64,000 nt of DNA from Mesobacillus jeotgali (GTDB lineage Bacteria > Bacillota > Bacilli > Bacillales > Cytobacillaceae), in contig NZ_FVZC01000008.1 in assembly GCF_900166585.1 (NCBI RefSeq), positions 310,001-374,000 on the forward strand. Reading direction: 5' to 3'. Shown here piece by piece: positions 1 to 8,829 of this stretch; positions within the stretch are counted from its first letter, which is position 1, and the number at the start of each line of letters is the position of its first letter. The notes under the pieces were generated by a model that did no database searches, had not been told where the DNA came from, and saw nothing but the letters and a program-made list of their open reading frames with translations. The position numbers and the translations under genes are program-made.

Positions 1-186
1 TTTTTTAACAATCAGCCTTTATTCGGACTTTAAACGTGCTGTGTTGATTCGCTGTTTCATGGATACAGGTATGAATTCGTATTTTTTTACAAATTAATGC
101 AAGTTTTTTTCATAGGTGGGCAATCTAACAGCAGACCCGTGCAACTGGTCTCAAAAATACCTACTTAAAGAAAGGGGCTTTTACCT

Positions 187-507
187 ATGAAGAAAAAGCT
201 GTTAATGTTAATCGGCGGCTCTTTGCTGTCGGCTATGTTCCTTGCTGGGTGCGCGAATAATGATGATCAGAATCCTCCTCCGGATGACAATGTTGAAAAT
301 CCAGCGGACAATGACATGAACGACAACAATAACAATAACAATAACAATGACGATGGCATAATCGAGGACAATAATGACGATGTGCCTGATACGCCGGATA
401 CCAACACGGACGATGATGGCGACATGATGAAGGACAACAATGAGCCTGGTGAAGATGCTGTTGAAGACCAAAAAGATATGAATGATAAAAATGAGGAAGA
501 CCAATAA
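187..507 (+). CDS. Asp/Asn-rich small lipoprotein, function unknown
   Basis: The 106-residue product begins with a lipoprotein signal peptide: a lysine-rich start, a hydrophobic stretch and the lipobox LAGC, so Cys22 should be lipidated and the protein held on the outer face of the membrane. Everything after the cysteine is low-complexity and almost wholly Asp, Asn, Glu and Pro, with a run of about nine Asn, and looks disordered. A GAAAGGGG ribosome binding site lies at a suitable distance before the ATG, and a terminator follows the stop. No enzymatic domain is visible. I do not recognise a named family; similar acidic lipoproteins are common in Bacillus. The signal peptide is clear and the function is open. 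Confidence 0.75.
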   Translation: MKKKLLMLIGGSLLSAMFLAGCANNDDQNPPPDDNVENPADNDMNDNNNNNNNNDDGIIEDNNDDVPDTPDTNTDDDGDMMKDNNEPGEDAVEDQKDMNDKNEEDQ

Positions 508-515
508 AATGAATG

Positions 516-546
516 GGCAGGAGTAGATTCCTGCCTTTTATTTTTG
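516..546 (+). terminator. intrinsic terminator of the Asp/Asn-rich lipoprotein gene
   Basis: A GGCAGGA/TCCTGCC stem with a 6-nt loop is followed by a T-rich tract starting at 536, just after the lipoprotein stop codon. Confidence 0.8.
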
Positions 547-549
547 CAT

Positions 550-578
550 AAAAAAACTCCAGCCAGGAAGCGGGAGTT
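550..578 (-). terminator. terminator of ywpF
   Basis: On the minus strand AACTCC and GGAGTT flank a short loop and are followed by a run of T. It lies directly downstream of the ywpF stop codon. Confidence 0.65.
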
Positions 579-581
579 CAG

Positions 582-1016
582 TTACACTTTTTTTGGCTGC
601 AAAATCTTTGGCCTTGTAATGATCTTTTCCTTGAATTCCAAAAGAAGTTCCTCGCCCTTATATCCTTTATCAAGCAGGTATTCGAGCAGTTTTTCAGGAT
701 AATCGCTCTTTGGCTTTGTCAGATTACCTGTTAAAAGGATGCTGGCATGGTTCTTCAGCTTTTTCACACAGCAGACCTTTGTCATGAATGCTGCCGGGTC
801 GTTCTCTCGTTTGGTGATGACGACTTGGACGATGATTTCTTTGTCGTTGTCGCACGCTTCCTGAAAATACGGTATATACTTGTGGTCGGTGAAAACCTCG
901 ACAAGCCATGTACCTTTGTCATCCTCTTTGTTGATAATCAGGCCGTCTTCCATTTCGATATCTACTAAAGCATCATCATCAGCCAGCTGCATTGAAATCA
1001 ACTTGAACGTCTTCAT
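582..1016 (-). CDS. ywpF: YwpF-like protein
   Basis: This 144-residue protein resembles the YwpF family of Bacillus, an uncharacterised cytoplasmic protein. It opens with MKTFKLISMQ and contains a conserved GLIINKED-type segment. I place the start at the ATG at 1016 because GGAGGTGG lies eight bases upstream; an in-frame GTG three codons earlier overlaps that ribosome binding site. It has no signal peptide or membrane segment. It is divergent from ssbB, as expected from the B. subtilis ywpF-ssbB neighbourhood, which supports the assignment. The molecular function is unknown. Confidence 0.75.
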   Translation of the reverse strand: MKTFKLISMQLADDDALVDIEMEDGLIINKEDDKGTWLVEVFTDHKYIPYFQEACDNDKEIIVQVVITKRENDPAAFMTKVCCVKKLKNHASILLTGNLTKPKSDYPEKLLEYLLDKGYKGEELLLEFKEKIITRPKILQPKKV

Positions 1017-1091
1017 GTCAACCACCTCCCGTAATACTTGTCCAAATTATAACACAGGGAAGTTCGAAAGCGAAAATAACACCGTATGTCG

Positions 1092-1127
1092 AAAGAAAAA
1101 TTTCCGGATGGGTAAAAATCAGTTTTT
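1092..1127 (+). promoter_or_regulatory. putative ComK box upstream of ssbB
   Basis: Two AT half-sites of the AAAA-N5-TTTT type lie about two helical turns apart. The first is imperfect (AAAG-N5-TTTC at 1092-1104). The second is perfect and sits in the palindrome GGTAAAAA-TCAG-TTTTTACC (1112-1129). ComK activates ssbB in B. subtilis through such paired boxes. The site is 150 bases before the ssbB start, and a comK gene is present at 55.3 kb in this window. Matching is by eye. Confidence 0.5.
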
Positions 1128-1276
1128 ACCGGATGGTTAATGATGAAAAGTGATTTATCTGGGATGAATTGAGGTGGTTAGCCTGAATTTTGCAGGAAAA
1201 AGAACCATTTTCCTCATTTTACTCCTTTATTAAAAAGGAATATCATCAGGCTATAACTGAGAAAGGAGATGAAAAG

Positions 1277-1684
1277 GTGATCAATCAAGTAACGCTAGTA
1301 GGCAGGCTGACCAAAGACCCGGACCTGAGGTACACGCCTGATGGCAAGGCTGTGTCGAATATAACGCTTGCAGTGAACAGGCATTATAAGAATGCCAGCG
1401 GCGAAATTGAGGCAGACTTCGTTCATTGCATCCTCTGGGGCAAAACTGCGGAAAACACAACTAACTATTGTAAAAAAGGCGCTGTCCTTGGTGTGACCGG
1501 ACGCATCCAAACACGGAATTATGATAATCAGGAAGGTAAGCGTGTCTATGTGACCGAGGTTGTTGCCGAGGGAGTTAGGTTTCTGAGTTCAAAGCCAACT
1601 CCGCAATCTGCGTCAACATCCCAGCAGCCCCAAACAGTTCCTACCACGCCGCCGCCGCAAAGAGAGGAGCTTCCATTTGTATAG
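1277..1684 (+). CDS. ssbB: single-stranded DNA-binding protein SsbB (competence-type)
   Basis: The 135-residue product has the OB-fold SSB signature: [18 protein letters not shown] near the start, then a segment on non-standard cargo such as [12 protein letters not shown], followed by a Pro/Gln/Thr-rich tail. It binds single-stranded DNA, and in Bacillus the SsbB paralogue protects incoming DNA during transformation. The start is the GTG at 1277 because AAAGGAG sits eight bases before it; a longer in-frame extension upstream does not resemble SSB. The tail ends in EELPFV, so the usual acidic LPF tip that recruits partner proteins carries one extra residue. A ComK-box-like palindrome precedes the gene, and a small gene overlaps its end. 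Confidence 0.92.
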   Translation: MINQVTLVGRLTKDPDLRYTPDGKAVSNITLAVNRHYKNASGEIEADFVHCILWGKTAENTTNYCKKGAVLGVTGRIQTRNYDNQEGKRVYVTEVVAEGVRFLSSKPTPQSASTSQQPQTVPTTPPPQREELPFV

Positions 1685-1883
1685 CGAAACCGCCTCGATC
1701 GAAAAGCTGCTGGTCAGCCTGATTAAAATGGTTGGAAAGAACAATGAGAAGATCGACGAACTCACCAAGCGTGTCCGCCAGCTTGAAACCGCCTCCCAAG
1801 AAAAGCAAATTAACCGAGTCTACTCCTTCATTGCCGAACCGCCACAAGCAAATTCCAGCAGAAAAGAATATGCACGTCGATGA
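1677..1883 (+). CDS. small coiled-coil protein translationally coupled to ssbB
   Basis: A 68-residue ORF starts at a TTG that overlaps the last eight bases of ssbB and has AGGAG eight bases upstream. Residues 8-48 form an amphipathic helix rich in Leu, Ile, Lys and Glu with heptad character, suggesting a coiled coil. No membrane segment is seen. The overlap implies that it is translated together with ssbB, so a role linked to competence or ssDNA handling is possible but is only inference from position. I recognise no named family. Confidence 0.55.
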   Translation: MYSETASIEKLLVSLIKMVGKNNEKIDELTKRVRQLETASQEKQINRVYSFIAEPPQANSSRKEYARR

Positions 1884-2005
1884 TATTCAATTTTTATTAA
1901 ATCCAATACCAAACCAACAAAAGGATTTCCACGTTATTAACTCACATGGATCTTCAAGAGAGAAATTCAATAACCCGATCTCCAATATACCCTCAAATTT
2001 TGATG

Positions 2006-2030
2006 CCGGCTGCGATAGCCGGTTTTTTTT
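2006..2030 (+). terminator. terminator of the ssbB transcript
   Basis: CCGGCT and AGCCGG pair around a five-base loop and are followed by eight T. This closes the ssbB unit. Confidence 0.88.
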
Positions 2031-2040
2031 ATGCTCCAAA

Positions 2041-2089
2041 AAAACAGGACCTGAAACTCTATTTTGATACAGAGCCCAAGTCCTGTTTT
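2041..2089 (-). terminator. terminator of ywqBA
   Basis: AAAACAGGA at 2041 and TCCTGTTTT at 2081 form a stem with a long loop, just past the ywqA stop. T runs exist on both strands, so it may act in both directions. Confidence 0.6.
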
Positions 2090-2096
2090 TCTTCTG

Positions 2097-4922
2097 CTAA
2101 GACAAAAACACCAATTCATGCAATTCCTCAGTCGATAGCTCCGTAATCCAGCTGTCGCTTTGGATGATCTGGTCGTTCAATGATTGTTTCTTTTCGAGCA
2201 TGGCATCGATTTTTTCCTCGAGCGTTCCAGTGCTGATCAGCTTGTGAACATGCACAAAACGGCTCTGCCCGATGCGATAGGCGCGGTCGGTTGCCTGGTT
2301 TTCGACTGCTGGATTCCACCAGCGGTCATAGTGGACAACGTGGTTTGCAGCGGTCAAGTTGAGGCCGGTTCCGCCAGCCTTCAGTGACAGCAGGAACACA
2401 GGGAACTCCCGGTTCTGGAACTTTTCAATCAGTTCATCGCGCTTCGTTTTTGGCAGGCTGCCGTTGAGGAACGGAACGTCGATATTAAATTGCTTCTTCA
2501 AAGCAGACTGAATCATCTCACCCATCCCGATATACTGGGTAAAAATGATGCAGCTTTCTTCCTGTTCTAGCACAGCGCCAACAAGCTCAATCATTTTCTC
2601 CATTTTGGCAGAACGGTCTACCAGCTGCTTCGGATTTTCTTCCTTCAGATACAAGGCAGGGTGGTTGCACAGCTGCTTCAGCCGGCTCAGCATCTGTAAA
2701 ATCAACCCCTTGCGCTCAAAACTCGAAAGTGATTCGATTTGCGCAAAAGTGTCCTTAACGAGTTGCTCGTATAATGAAGCCTGTTCCGCCGAAAGCGGAC
2801 AGTATTCCTTCTGCTCGACCTTGTCAGGCAAGTTCAGCGCAACCTCTTCATCCTTCTTCGTCCGCCTCAGCAGGAATGGCTTGATCAACGACTGAAGCCG
2901 GCTGATTTTTTCCTTCTTGTCATCCTTTTCAATCGGCAGGATGAACTGCTTCTGGAATTGTCCGGCACTGCCAAGATAACCGCGATTCGTAAAGTCGAAA
3001 ATCGACCACAACTCAGACAACCGGTTTTCCATCGGTGTTCCGGTCAGGGCGATATGGTGCTTGCCCTTCAGCTTCCGTACTGCGCGCGACTGCTTCGTAT
3101 CAGCGTTTTTAATGTTCTGGGCTTCATCAATGGCAATGCTGCTCCATTCCACGCTCTGTAGCTCATCATAATCAAGATGCGTCAATCCATAGGAAGTCAG
3201 CACGATATCGGATTCCATTGCCTCTTCTGTAAAAAGAATACCCTTAAGGCGGTTCGGCCCGTAATGCAGATGGACGCGCACATCCGGAGCAAAGCGCTCG
3301 ATTTCTTTCTGCCAGTTGCCAAGCACGGAGGTAGGGCAGATAATCAGCGAAGGATGGCCGTCGTTTTCTTGTTCTTTAACCGACAGGATATACGAAATCA
3401 GCTGGATCGTCTTCCCGAGACCCATATCATCGGCAAGCAAGGCGCCGAATCCATACTTCCTCAGGAACAGCAGCCAGTTCATGCCAAGCTTTTGATACGG
3501 ACGCAGTTCTCCATGCAATCCTGCCGGTACCGGAGAATCCGGGATTTCCTTCGTTTCCGACAGCTGCTTCATCATCTGTTTCCAGTGGCGGTTCAGCTCA
3601 ATCTGGATCTTCGCGAATGCCCGTGGATCCTCCAGTCCATCCCCATCTACTTCCTCATCAGACAGTTCCTGCTGCAGGAGGTCGCGGATATGCAGACCTT
3701 CCTGATCGGCTTTTTTCATCAAGTCCTGTATCTGGCGAATGAAGCCGTGATCGAGCTTGATCCATCGGCCTTTCAAATACACGAGTCTGCGTTTTTCGTT
3801 CACCAGGCGCTGGAAATCATCTTCGCTCAGATCTACACCGTTCATGGAAAAGCGCCAGTCGTAATCGAGCATTGCATTCAGGCCGACGAATGAACGGCGG
3901 TAGCCAGTCTGGCCCTTCAAGCGTGCCTTAACCTTCAAGTTCGCATTCTTGATTGCTTCCCACCAGGAAGGAAGAAGGATTTCAATACCGAGAGCAATGA
4001 GCGTCTCGCTCGCCTCAGTTAAAAACATCCAGGCCTCATCCTCGATGAGTGTGGACTTCAGACGGCCATCTTCCTCAATCCATGGGAAAATAGATGCAAG
4101 CCGTTTTTCTTCCTCTTCAACCTTCTCGCTAAAATCATCCCATCCAGCAGGATAGCTTTCATAATCACGGGCTTCAATCAACATTGGCTCTTCTTTTCCG
4201 CGTAAAAACAACCCGAGCTTCCAGTCACCGAGATCGTCCGTTGGTTCTTCGAGTCGCATCCCGATTGAAAATGGTGCCGGATTTTCCTTCAAGCCAATCC
4301 ACTCTAGCCAACGGTCTTCTTCAAAGTATGCCGCCAGCTGCGAAGCCGATAGCTGCTTATTGCGCAGAACATCCAGTTTATCGCCAAGCAGGTACTTCAT
4401 TGTTTCATTTTCATGGAAGTAGGATTCCAGCGCATGGTGGAACAATTCCGCAACGAAATCGCGCACCTGCAGCTGCTCGTCATTGATCTTCAGGGTTTCT
4501 TCCCAAAATGGCTCATGGAATTCATCAAGCACACTGACCGGAAGCTTCCAGCGGAAATCCTCGCCATCAAGCTGGGTAAAATCCGGGTGCCACTCCTTCG
4601 CAAGAATCGAGTCATAAATCGCATGGGCAGTCGAAAGGCAGATATCCCCGAGATCATCCCATTCCCACTCGACAAGCCGGTTGAAGCTTTCCTCGCCAAA
4701 CAGCGTCACGAGCTGCCAAGCACTAAGGGTGACACCTTCGGTCACGCCCCACTTGCCAGATTCCAGCATCGTTCCATAATAACTCTCCTTATGGCGGAAA
4801 AACAGCAGCTTCTTCCAGTCAGAGGTCTTGATCTCAAAACCATCAAAATCCTCGGCACTCAAAAAATAACGGCCGCCGGCAACGGGCATCAAATTTATAT
4901 GAATCTGCTTAATCTCAAGCAT
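2097..4922 (-). CDS. ywqA: SNF2-family helicase YwqA
   Basis: The 941-residue protein has an N-terminal helicase-associated region of about 430 residues and a SNF2 ATPase core. Visible motifs are LADDMGLGKTIQLI (Walker A), the DEAQ box, LTGTPMENRL, and in the C-terminal helicase lobe AGGTGLNLT and RAYRIGQ. Such proteins are ATP-driven DNA translocases, probably acting in DNA repair or remodelling. The start is the ATG at 4922, with AAAGGAGG eight bases upstream; the in-frame GTG at 4931 lies inside that binding site. It is downstream of the SWIM-domain gene on the same strand with a short gap, the same pair found in B. subtilis. Confidence 0.92.
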   Translation of the reverse strand: MLEIKQIHINLMPVAGGRYFLSAEDFDGFEIKTSDWKKLLFFRHKESYYGTMLESGKWGVTEGVTLSAWQLVTLFGEESFNRLVEWEWDDLGDICLSTAHAIYDSILAKEWHPDFTQLDGEDFRWKLPVSVLDEFHEPFWEETLKINDEQLQVRDFVAELFHHALESYFHENETMKYLLGDKLDVLRNKQLSASQLAAYFEEDRWLEWIGLKENPAPFSIGMRLEEPTDDLGDWKLGLFLRGKEEPMLIEARDYESYPAGWDDFSEKVEEEEKRLASIFPWIEEDGRLKSTLIEDEAWMFLTEASETLIALGIEILLPSWWEAIKNANLKVKARLKGQTGYRRSFVGLNAMLDYDWRFSMNGVDLSEDDFQRLVNEKRRLVYLKGRWIKLDHGFIRQIQDLMKKADQEGLHIRDLLQQELSDEEVDGDGLEDPRAFAKIQIELNRHWKQMMKQLSETKEIPDSPVPAGLHGELRPYQKLGMNWLLFLRKYGFGALLADDMGLGKTIQLISYILSVKEQENDGHPSLIICPTSVLGNWQKEIERFAPDVRVHLHYGPNRLKGILFTEEAMESDIVLTSYGLTHLDYDELQSVEWSSIAIDEAQNIKNADTKQSRAVRKLKGKHHIALTGTPMENRLSELWSIFDFTNRGYLGSAGQFQKQFILPIEKDDKKEKISRLQSLIKPFLLRRTKKDEEVALNLPDKVEQKEYCPLSAEQASLYEQLVKDTFAQIESLSSFERKGLILQMLSRLKQLCNHPALYLKEENPKQLVDRSAKMEKMIELVGAVLEQEESCIIFTQYIGMGEMIQSALKKQFNIDVPFLNGSLPKTKRDELIEKFQNREFPVFLLSLKAGGTGLNLTAANHVVHYDRWWNPAVENQATDRAYRIGQSRFVHVHKLISTGTLEEKIDAMLEKKQSLNDQIIQSDSWITELSTEELHELVFLS

Positions 4923-4955
4923 CAAATGCACCTCCTTTTAGAAGCGGTGTACCCA

Positions 4956-6584
4956 TCATTCCACTTCAATCAGCTTGCTTCTTGTCAGTTCTTCATGGAA
5001 TGCCCGCAGTCTCTTCGTCTTCACCAGCAATTTGGAAAAAAACTCTTCCCACTCGGGGACTCGCTTCAGCTTTTTATAAACAGTTCGCAGTTTTTTCAGT
5101 AATCGTGCGGCCTGTTTGTAGCTGCTGCGATTTTTCATGTCGACGAGATCGCCGATCATCTGGTGATACAATGGAATCAGAACCTCCGGAGCCTCTTTCT
5201 GTAAAACCTTCAATCGATCGTTTGCAATCGAGTTATATTCAAAGCCAAAGTACGATTGAAGCTCGCCCCATTGTTCGTACTGGGCTTTTTCAAACAAAGA
5301 ATCTTCATATTCGTAAAAGCTGTACGGCATCGACTGCGCCAACGCCCGGTCGTACAGCTCGCCGCGCCCGATTTCGCGGGTATACGCAGCAACCAATTTC
5401 AACGCATAACGAGTGAATTTTTTACAGGTATAATACTCACCCAGGTGCTTCAGATAATTCCGCAGCTGCTGTACGAGATAGTCGATGAATGGCCCCATAC
5501 GGTTCCATTCGCGCTGTACGCGGAAGGCGTCAAGCCAATAAAACATATAAGGAATGGAGCTGGCAGGGAGAGAAGTGAACCGTTTCAATGCTTCTCCGTC
5601 CTGCTTCGCTATTACAAGCTGGTGGATCAAAGCAATCTCCTCCACCTGATCCCGCTTGCCATCACCGAAAGCCACAAGCCGCTCCCGTTCAGCCTCACGC
5701 CAGCCAGCATTTTTAAAAAGCTTTTCCCACAGCAATCGGTATAAATCAATCCGGTCATAGCCCCCCGAAGCATCAGGCTCCGTCAATCCGACCGTCTCAT
5801 CTTTAAGCTTCTCGAGAAAAGCATCAAACGAAAACGGCATCGTCCCATATGCCAGTCGCTCGATATATTCCTCAGCATCATGGAACAAATCCTCATACAA
5901 CGGCCGATAATACCGATCCATCGTTGCATCCTCATCATGGCCGAATTCGCGGGCCAGGTCAGTGAGCAAATTGAAGGAATGGACAGAAGCCGCAATCAGA
6001 TAGAGATTTTTCCAGACAGACTCAAGCGGGGCGGAGACCTCAACACGGCGGATATAGGAACGGAACAATCCCGGAACAATATAAGCCCGTATTTCACCCT
6101 GGCCCTTGACGATTTCCTCAAAGCTTTCCTGGAAAGAGGCGGCCCAGCTATCGTAATCATGATCCGACCGATTGCTCTTTTTCACCAGGTCCTTCGCGCG
6201 CTGCAAGCCCCATTTTTCTGCATCCAGCTGTTCCTTCGCAGGCTTGCGCCAGGCTTCGACCCAGTCGGAAACACTCGCCACATCTGCATAGGCATGAAAA
6301 AACGCAGCCATACGATGACGGCAAAACGATCCGGCAGGGCAAGTGCAGCTGCTCTCCTCAGGATCAGAAACATTTATATACACACGAACCGGTGTCACGT
6401 CCTGGACCGTCGCCCAGATCGACTTCACCATATATTTCAAGTGATGGACCGTGCCCTGTCGGTAGAGCATCAGCCCTTTTTGAACAAGGCGAGCGTCCTC
6501 TTCAACCTCAGGTTTAAGCATTGTATTCAGTTTTACGGCAGCTTCTTTAAAAATCGGTGCCTGGTTATCAGGTATGACAGCCAC
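4956..6584 (-). CDS. ywqB: SWIM zinc-finger protein YwqB
   Basis: The 542-residue protein carries a SWIM-type zinc motif, CTCPAGSFCRH, near residue 85, with the C-x-C...C-x-H metal ligands intact. The rest is largely alpha-helical with many aromatic and charged residues. SWIM domains bind DNA or protein partners and often accompany SNF2 helicases. Here the SNF2 gene follows after about 33 bases, so the two products probably act together. The chosen start is the GTG at 6584, which has GGGGGA six bases upstream; an in-frame GTG at 6602 would add six residues but lacks a good site. Confidence 0.85.
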   Translation of the reverse strand: MAVIPDNQAPIFKEAAVKLNTMLKPEVEEDARLVQKGLMLYRQGTVHHLKYMVKSIWATVQDVTPVRVYINVSDPEESSCTCPAGSFCRHRMAAFFHAYADVASVSDWVEAWRKPAKEQLDAEKWGLQRAKDLVKKSNRSDHDYDSWAASFQESFEEIVKGQGEIRAYIVPGLFRSYIRRVEVSAPLESVWKNLYLIAASVHSFNLLTDLAREFGHDEDATMDRYYRPLYEDLFHDAEEYIERLAYGTMPFSFDAFLEKLKDETVGLTEPDASGGYDRIDLYRLLWEKLFKNAGWREAERERLVAFGDGKRDQVEEIALIHQLVIAKQDGEALKRFTSLPASSIPYMFYWLDAFRVQREWNRMGPFIDYLVQQLRNYLKHLGEYYTCKKFTRYALKLVAAYTREIGRGELYDRALAQSMPYSFYEYEDSLFEKAQYEQWGELQSYFGFEYNSIANDRLKVLQKEAPEVLIPLYHQMIGDLVDMKNRSSYKQAARLLKKLRTVYKKLKRVPEWEEFFSKLLVKTKRLRAFHEELTRSKLIEVE

Positions 6585-6744
6585 AGCGATTCCCCCGTTC
6601 ACGCAGCATCATTCGTTCTTTTTTACATATCAATGCCATAATTCGACAAGCCTGTAGGACAAGCTTTGTTAAAATCTAAATAAGAAAAAAACATATTCTT
6701 CTATTATACCCAAAAACGAGCCTTTCGAGGAGTGGGGAAGTAAG

Positions 6745-6825
6745 ATGAAAAAAATTCTGGTATATATCGTCCAACATATAAAAATGGATTGGTTAATATT
6801 TCACCAATGGAATCCCTTCATATAA
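6745..6825 (+). CDS. possible 26-residue peptide, unknown
   Basis: An ATG preceded by a G-rich stretch (GAGGAGTGGGG) opens a 26-codon reading frame whose product starts MKKILVYIVQHIK and is hydrophobic with four aromatic residues. It sits alone in the gap between ywqB and the YknW-like gene. It is too short to judge by coding statistics and I know no family, so it is a weak candidate. Confidence 0.3.
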   Translation: MKKILVYIVQHIKMDWLIFHQWNPFI

Positions 6826-6866
6826 AATAGAAGAGAGACAAGCCACAACAAGCTGGGGGACTAGAG

Positions 6867-7529
6867 ATGGAGAACAATATAGAAGTATTCCGCGGACTTT
6901 TTAACTATAACTACTATACATATAAGCTAAGAGATGCCGAAAGATTTCCGGGAGTGTGGAAAAAAACGATCCTGTTCATCTTGCTGAGCGGGCTGATTTT
7001 TGGGTTCAGCGCGTATTTTGGGATCGAGTCGGAGTATCTTTCGGAAAAACTCACCTCGATTACCAGGGCAGAGTATGAAATGAATAAATTCCTTTTCTTT
7101 GCAGGCCAAATAATCCAGGGGCTGGTTTTTGGCGCCATCATGCTTTTCCTGCCAGCACTGTTTTTCTGGACGGTGACAGATCTGGATTTCAAGAGATTGC
7201 TTAGCATCCAGCTTTTCGTCATGCCAATAATACTTTTAGAAAAACTCCTGCTTGTGCCTATGGCTTTATTTTTTGGACTAACGAAGGTTTCTTCGCCATT
7301 TTCGTTAGGTGTAATCGCCCAGTACATAACCGGAAATGATTTCATTGTTCACTTTCTTGCCTACATATCTGTCTTTAAAATCTGGGCTATTTTCATAGAG
7401 TATAAGTATCTAAAAGCAATGACAGACAAGAATCCAAAAATTATTGTGCTGCTGATCATTGCCATACACCTGGTGATCTGGCTTTTTGCAGCTTTATTTT
7501 CATTCATACAAATGGAGAAAATCCTTTAA
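6867..7529 (+). CDS. Yip1-like integral membrane protein (YknW-like)
   Basis: This 220-residue protein has about five hydrophobic segments (near residues 31-48, 75-102, 115-135, 155-175 and 193-213) and an aromatic-rich N-terminus, the layout of Yip1-domain proteins such as B. subtilis YknW. GGGGGA precedes the ATG by seven bases. The next gene, an HlyD/MFP-type adaptor, starts 14 bases after its stop, and the same partnership exists in yknWXYZ, which protects against the SdpC toxin. The ATPase and permease genes (yknY and yknZ) are not here. The Yip1 assignment rests on topology and context. Confidence 0.6.
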   Translation: MENNIEVFRGLFNYNYYTYKLRDAERFPGVWKKTILFILLSGLIFGFSAYFGIESEYLSEKLTSITRAEYEMNKFLFFAGQIIQGLVFGAIMLFLPALFFWTVTDLDFKRLLSIQLFVMPIILLEKLLLVPMALFFGLTKVSSPFSLGVIAQYITGNDFIVHFLAYISVFKIWAIFIEYKYLKAMTDKNPKIIVLLIIAIHLVIWLFAALFSFIQMEKIL

Positions 7530-7543
7530 GGGAGGTGCACCAA

Positions 7544-8773
7544 ATGAATAAGAAAACAGCTATCCTGTTGACTTCAGGAATTCTATTTGTATCAGGCAAC
7601 CTCTATTTGGCCCTAAAGGATGACAGCAAAGCGGTTCGCTCTTCCTATATCAATAGCTGGGGGAAAATCGGGAAGGAAACCCTGACTGAAACCCTTCATG
7701 CAGAAGGCGTGGTCACTCCTGAGGAGGAGAATCATGTCTATTATGACTCTAATACCAGCGAGTTTAAAAGCTTCCTTGTAAAAGAGGGAGACGAAGTGGA
7801 TGAAGGAACTCCGCTTTTTGAATATTCATCCGATAACATCGACAAAGAATTGGCCAGACTCGAGGCCGAGAAAGACCAGCTCGAAACAGAGGCGACCTTA
7901 CTGGATGAGCAAATTCAGCAGCTCTCCTACCTTCAGACCGTTTCAGCATCCACCGCAGACAATAGCGTACCTGTTTCCGGCAGCGGAACGTCAGGAAGTT
8001 CTTCAAATGATCTGATGGCAGTATCGATTGAGAAAGAAATCTATGATAAGGAATTGGAGAAAAGCAGGGTTGAGGCGGAAATCGAGAAATATGATGATAT
8101 GATTGATTCCTATGATGGCAGCGACCAGCTTGAAATCAGCAGTGAAGTTGCAGGCTCGGTAAAAAAGATCAATTATGAATTGAAGAATCCCATTATGACA
8201 ATTATCTCGGACACACCAAAGGTTGAAGGGGCCTTTTCGGAAAGAGACCTGAAAAATGTCCAGGAAGGCATGGAAGTTTATGTGAAATCTGATAGCTTCA
8301 AAGGGGCAATTGGCGGTACGCTCACAACGATCGCCCAACATCCTGAATCTGATCCTTCTGTTAAAAAAGAGAGCTACTTCCCGTTCGAAGTCGAACTTGA
8401 ACTGGAAGATGAGAAAATTGTCCACGGAACACATGTAGACGTCTCAGTTGTTACCAACCAGGTGCTCAATGCAGCGGTTGTTCCAAAAAAGTCAGTTGAT
8501 AAAGGCAAGAAAAACAGCTACATCTATATCCTGAATGAAGTAGGCAAAGTAGAAAAACGAAAAATCAAACAGGGTCTTAAAATCGGCGGGAAGACAGAAG
8601 TGAAAAAAGGAGCAAAACCTGGTGAACTCGTCGTCCGCAAGCCAGAAAAGGTCCAAACAGCCAATGGTCCGTTTTTCAGCAAGCTGAAACCTGCTACACT
8701 AACCAAAAAAACATTTAAAGAAGAAGGAAAACGAAATCTGTTCAAACAGGTTATGGTTGGATTTTTCAGATGA
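7544..8773 (+). CDS. membrane-fusion (HlyD/YknX-like) efflux adaptor
   Basis: The 409-residue protein has an N-terminal membrane anchor (ILLTSGILFVSGNLYLAL), a biotinyl-lipoyl-like half (FLVKEGDEVDEGTPLFEY), a long alpha-helical hairpin rich in Glu/Lys/Gln near residues 100-185 that is interrupted by a Ser/Gly loop, a second lipoyl half, and beta-barrel segments. This is the domain order of adaptor subunits that link an inner-membrane exporter to the outside. The ATG at 7544 is nine bases from GGGAGG. It is probably co-transcribed with the Yip1-like gene. A terminator follows, so any cognate ABC pump must be encoded elsewhere. Confidence 0.78.
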   Translation: MNKKTAILLTSGILFVSGNLYLALKDDSKAVRSSYINSWGKIGKETLTETLHAEGVVTPEEENHVYYDSNTSEFKSFLVKEGDEVDEGTPLFEYSSDNIDKELARLEAEKDQLETEATLLDEQIQQLSYLQTVSASTADNSVPVSGSGTSGSSSNDLMAVSIEKEIYDKELEKSRVEAEIEKYDDMIDSYDGSDQLEISSEVAGSVKKINYELKNPIMTIISDTPKVEGAFSERDLKNVQEGMEVYVKSDSFKGAIGGTLTTIAQHPESDPSVKKESYFPFEVELELEDEKIVHGTHVDVSVVTNQVLNAAVVPKKSVDKGKKNSYIYILNEVGKVEKRKIKQGLKIGGKTEVKKGAKPGELVVRKPEKVQTANGPFFSKLKPATLTKKTFKEEGKRNLFKQVMVGFFR

Positions 8774-8787
8774 AAATAGAGGGATAA

Positions 8788-8818
8788 GGCCCTAGAAGCA
8801 AAAGGGCCGTCCTTTTTT
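8788..8818 (+). terminator. terminator after the YknX-like gene
   Basis: GGCCCT and AGGGCC pair around an 8-nt loop and are followed by a run of six T. Confidence 0.75.
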
Positions 8819-8829
8819 AGGAGAGTAAA

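Noticed and set aside
346..400. AAC/AAT-type tandem codon repeats in the lipoprotein gene, possible microsatellite
   Set aside because: The run is imperfect and in frame; it is explained by the Asn/Asp-rich coding region.
3177..3893. 238-codon plus-strand frame opposite ywqA
   Set aside because: It is a shadow of the helicase coding strand; no ribosome binding site and no family resemblance.
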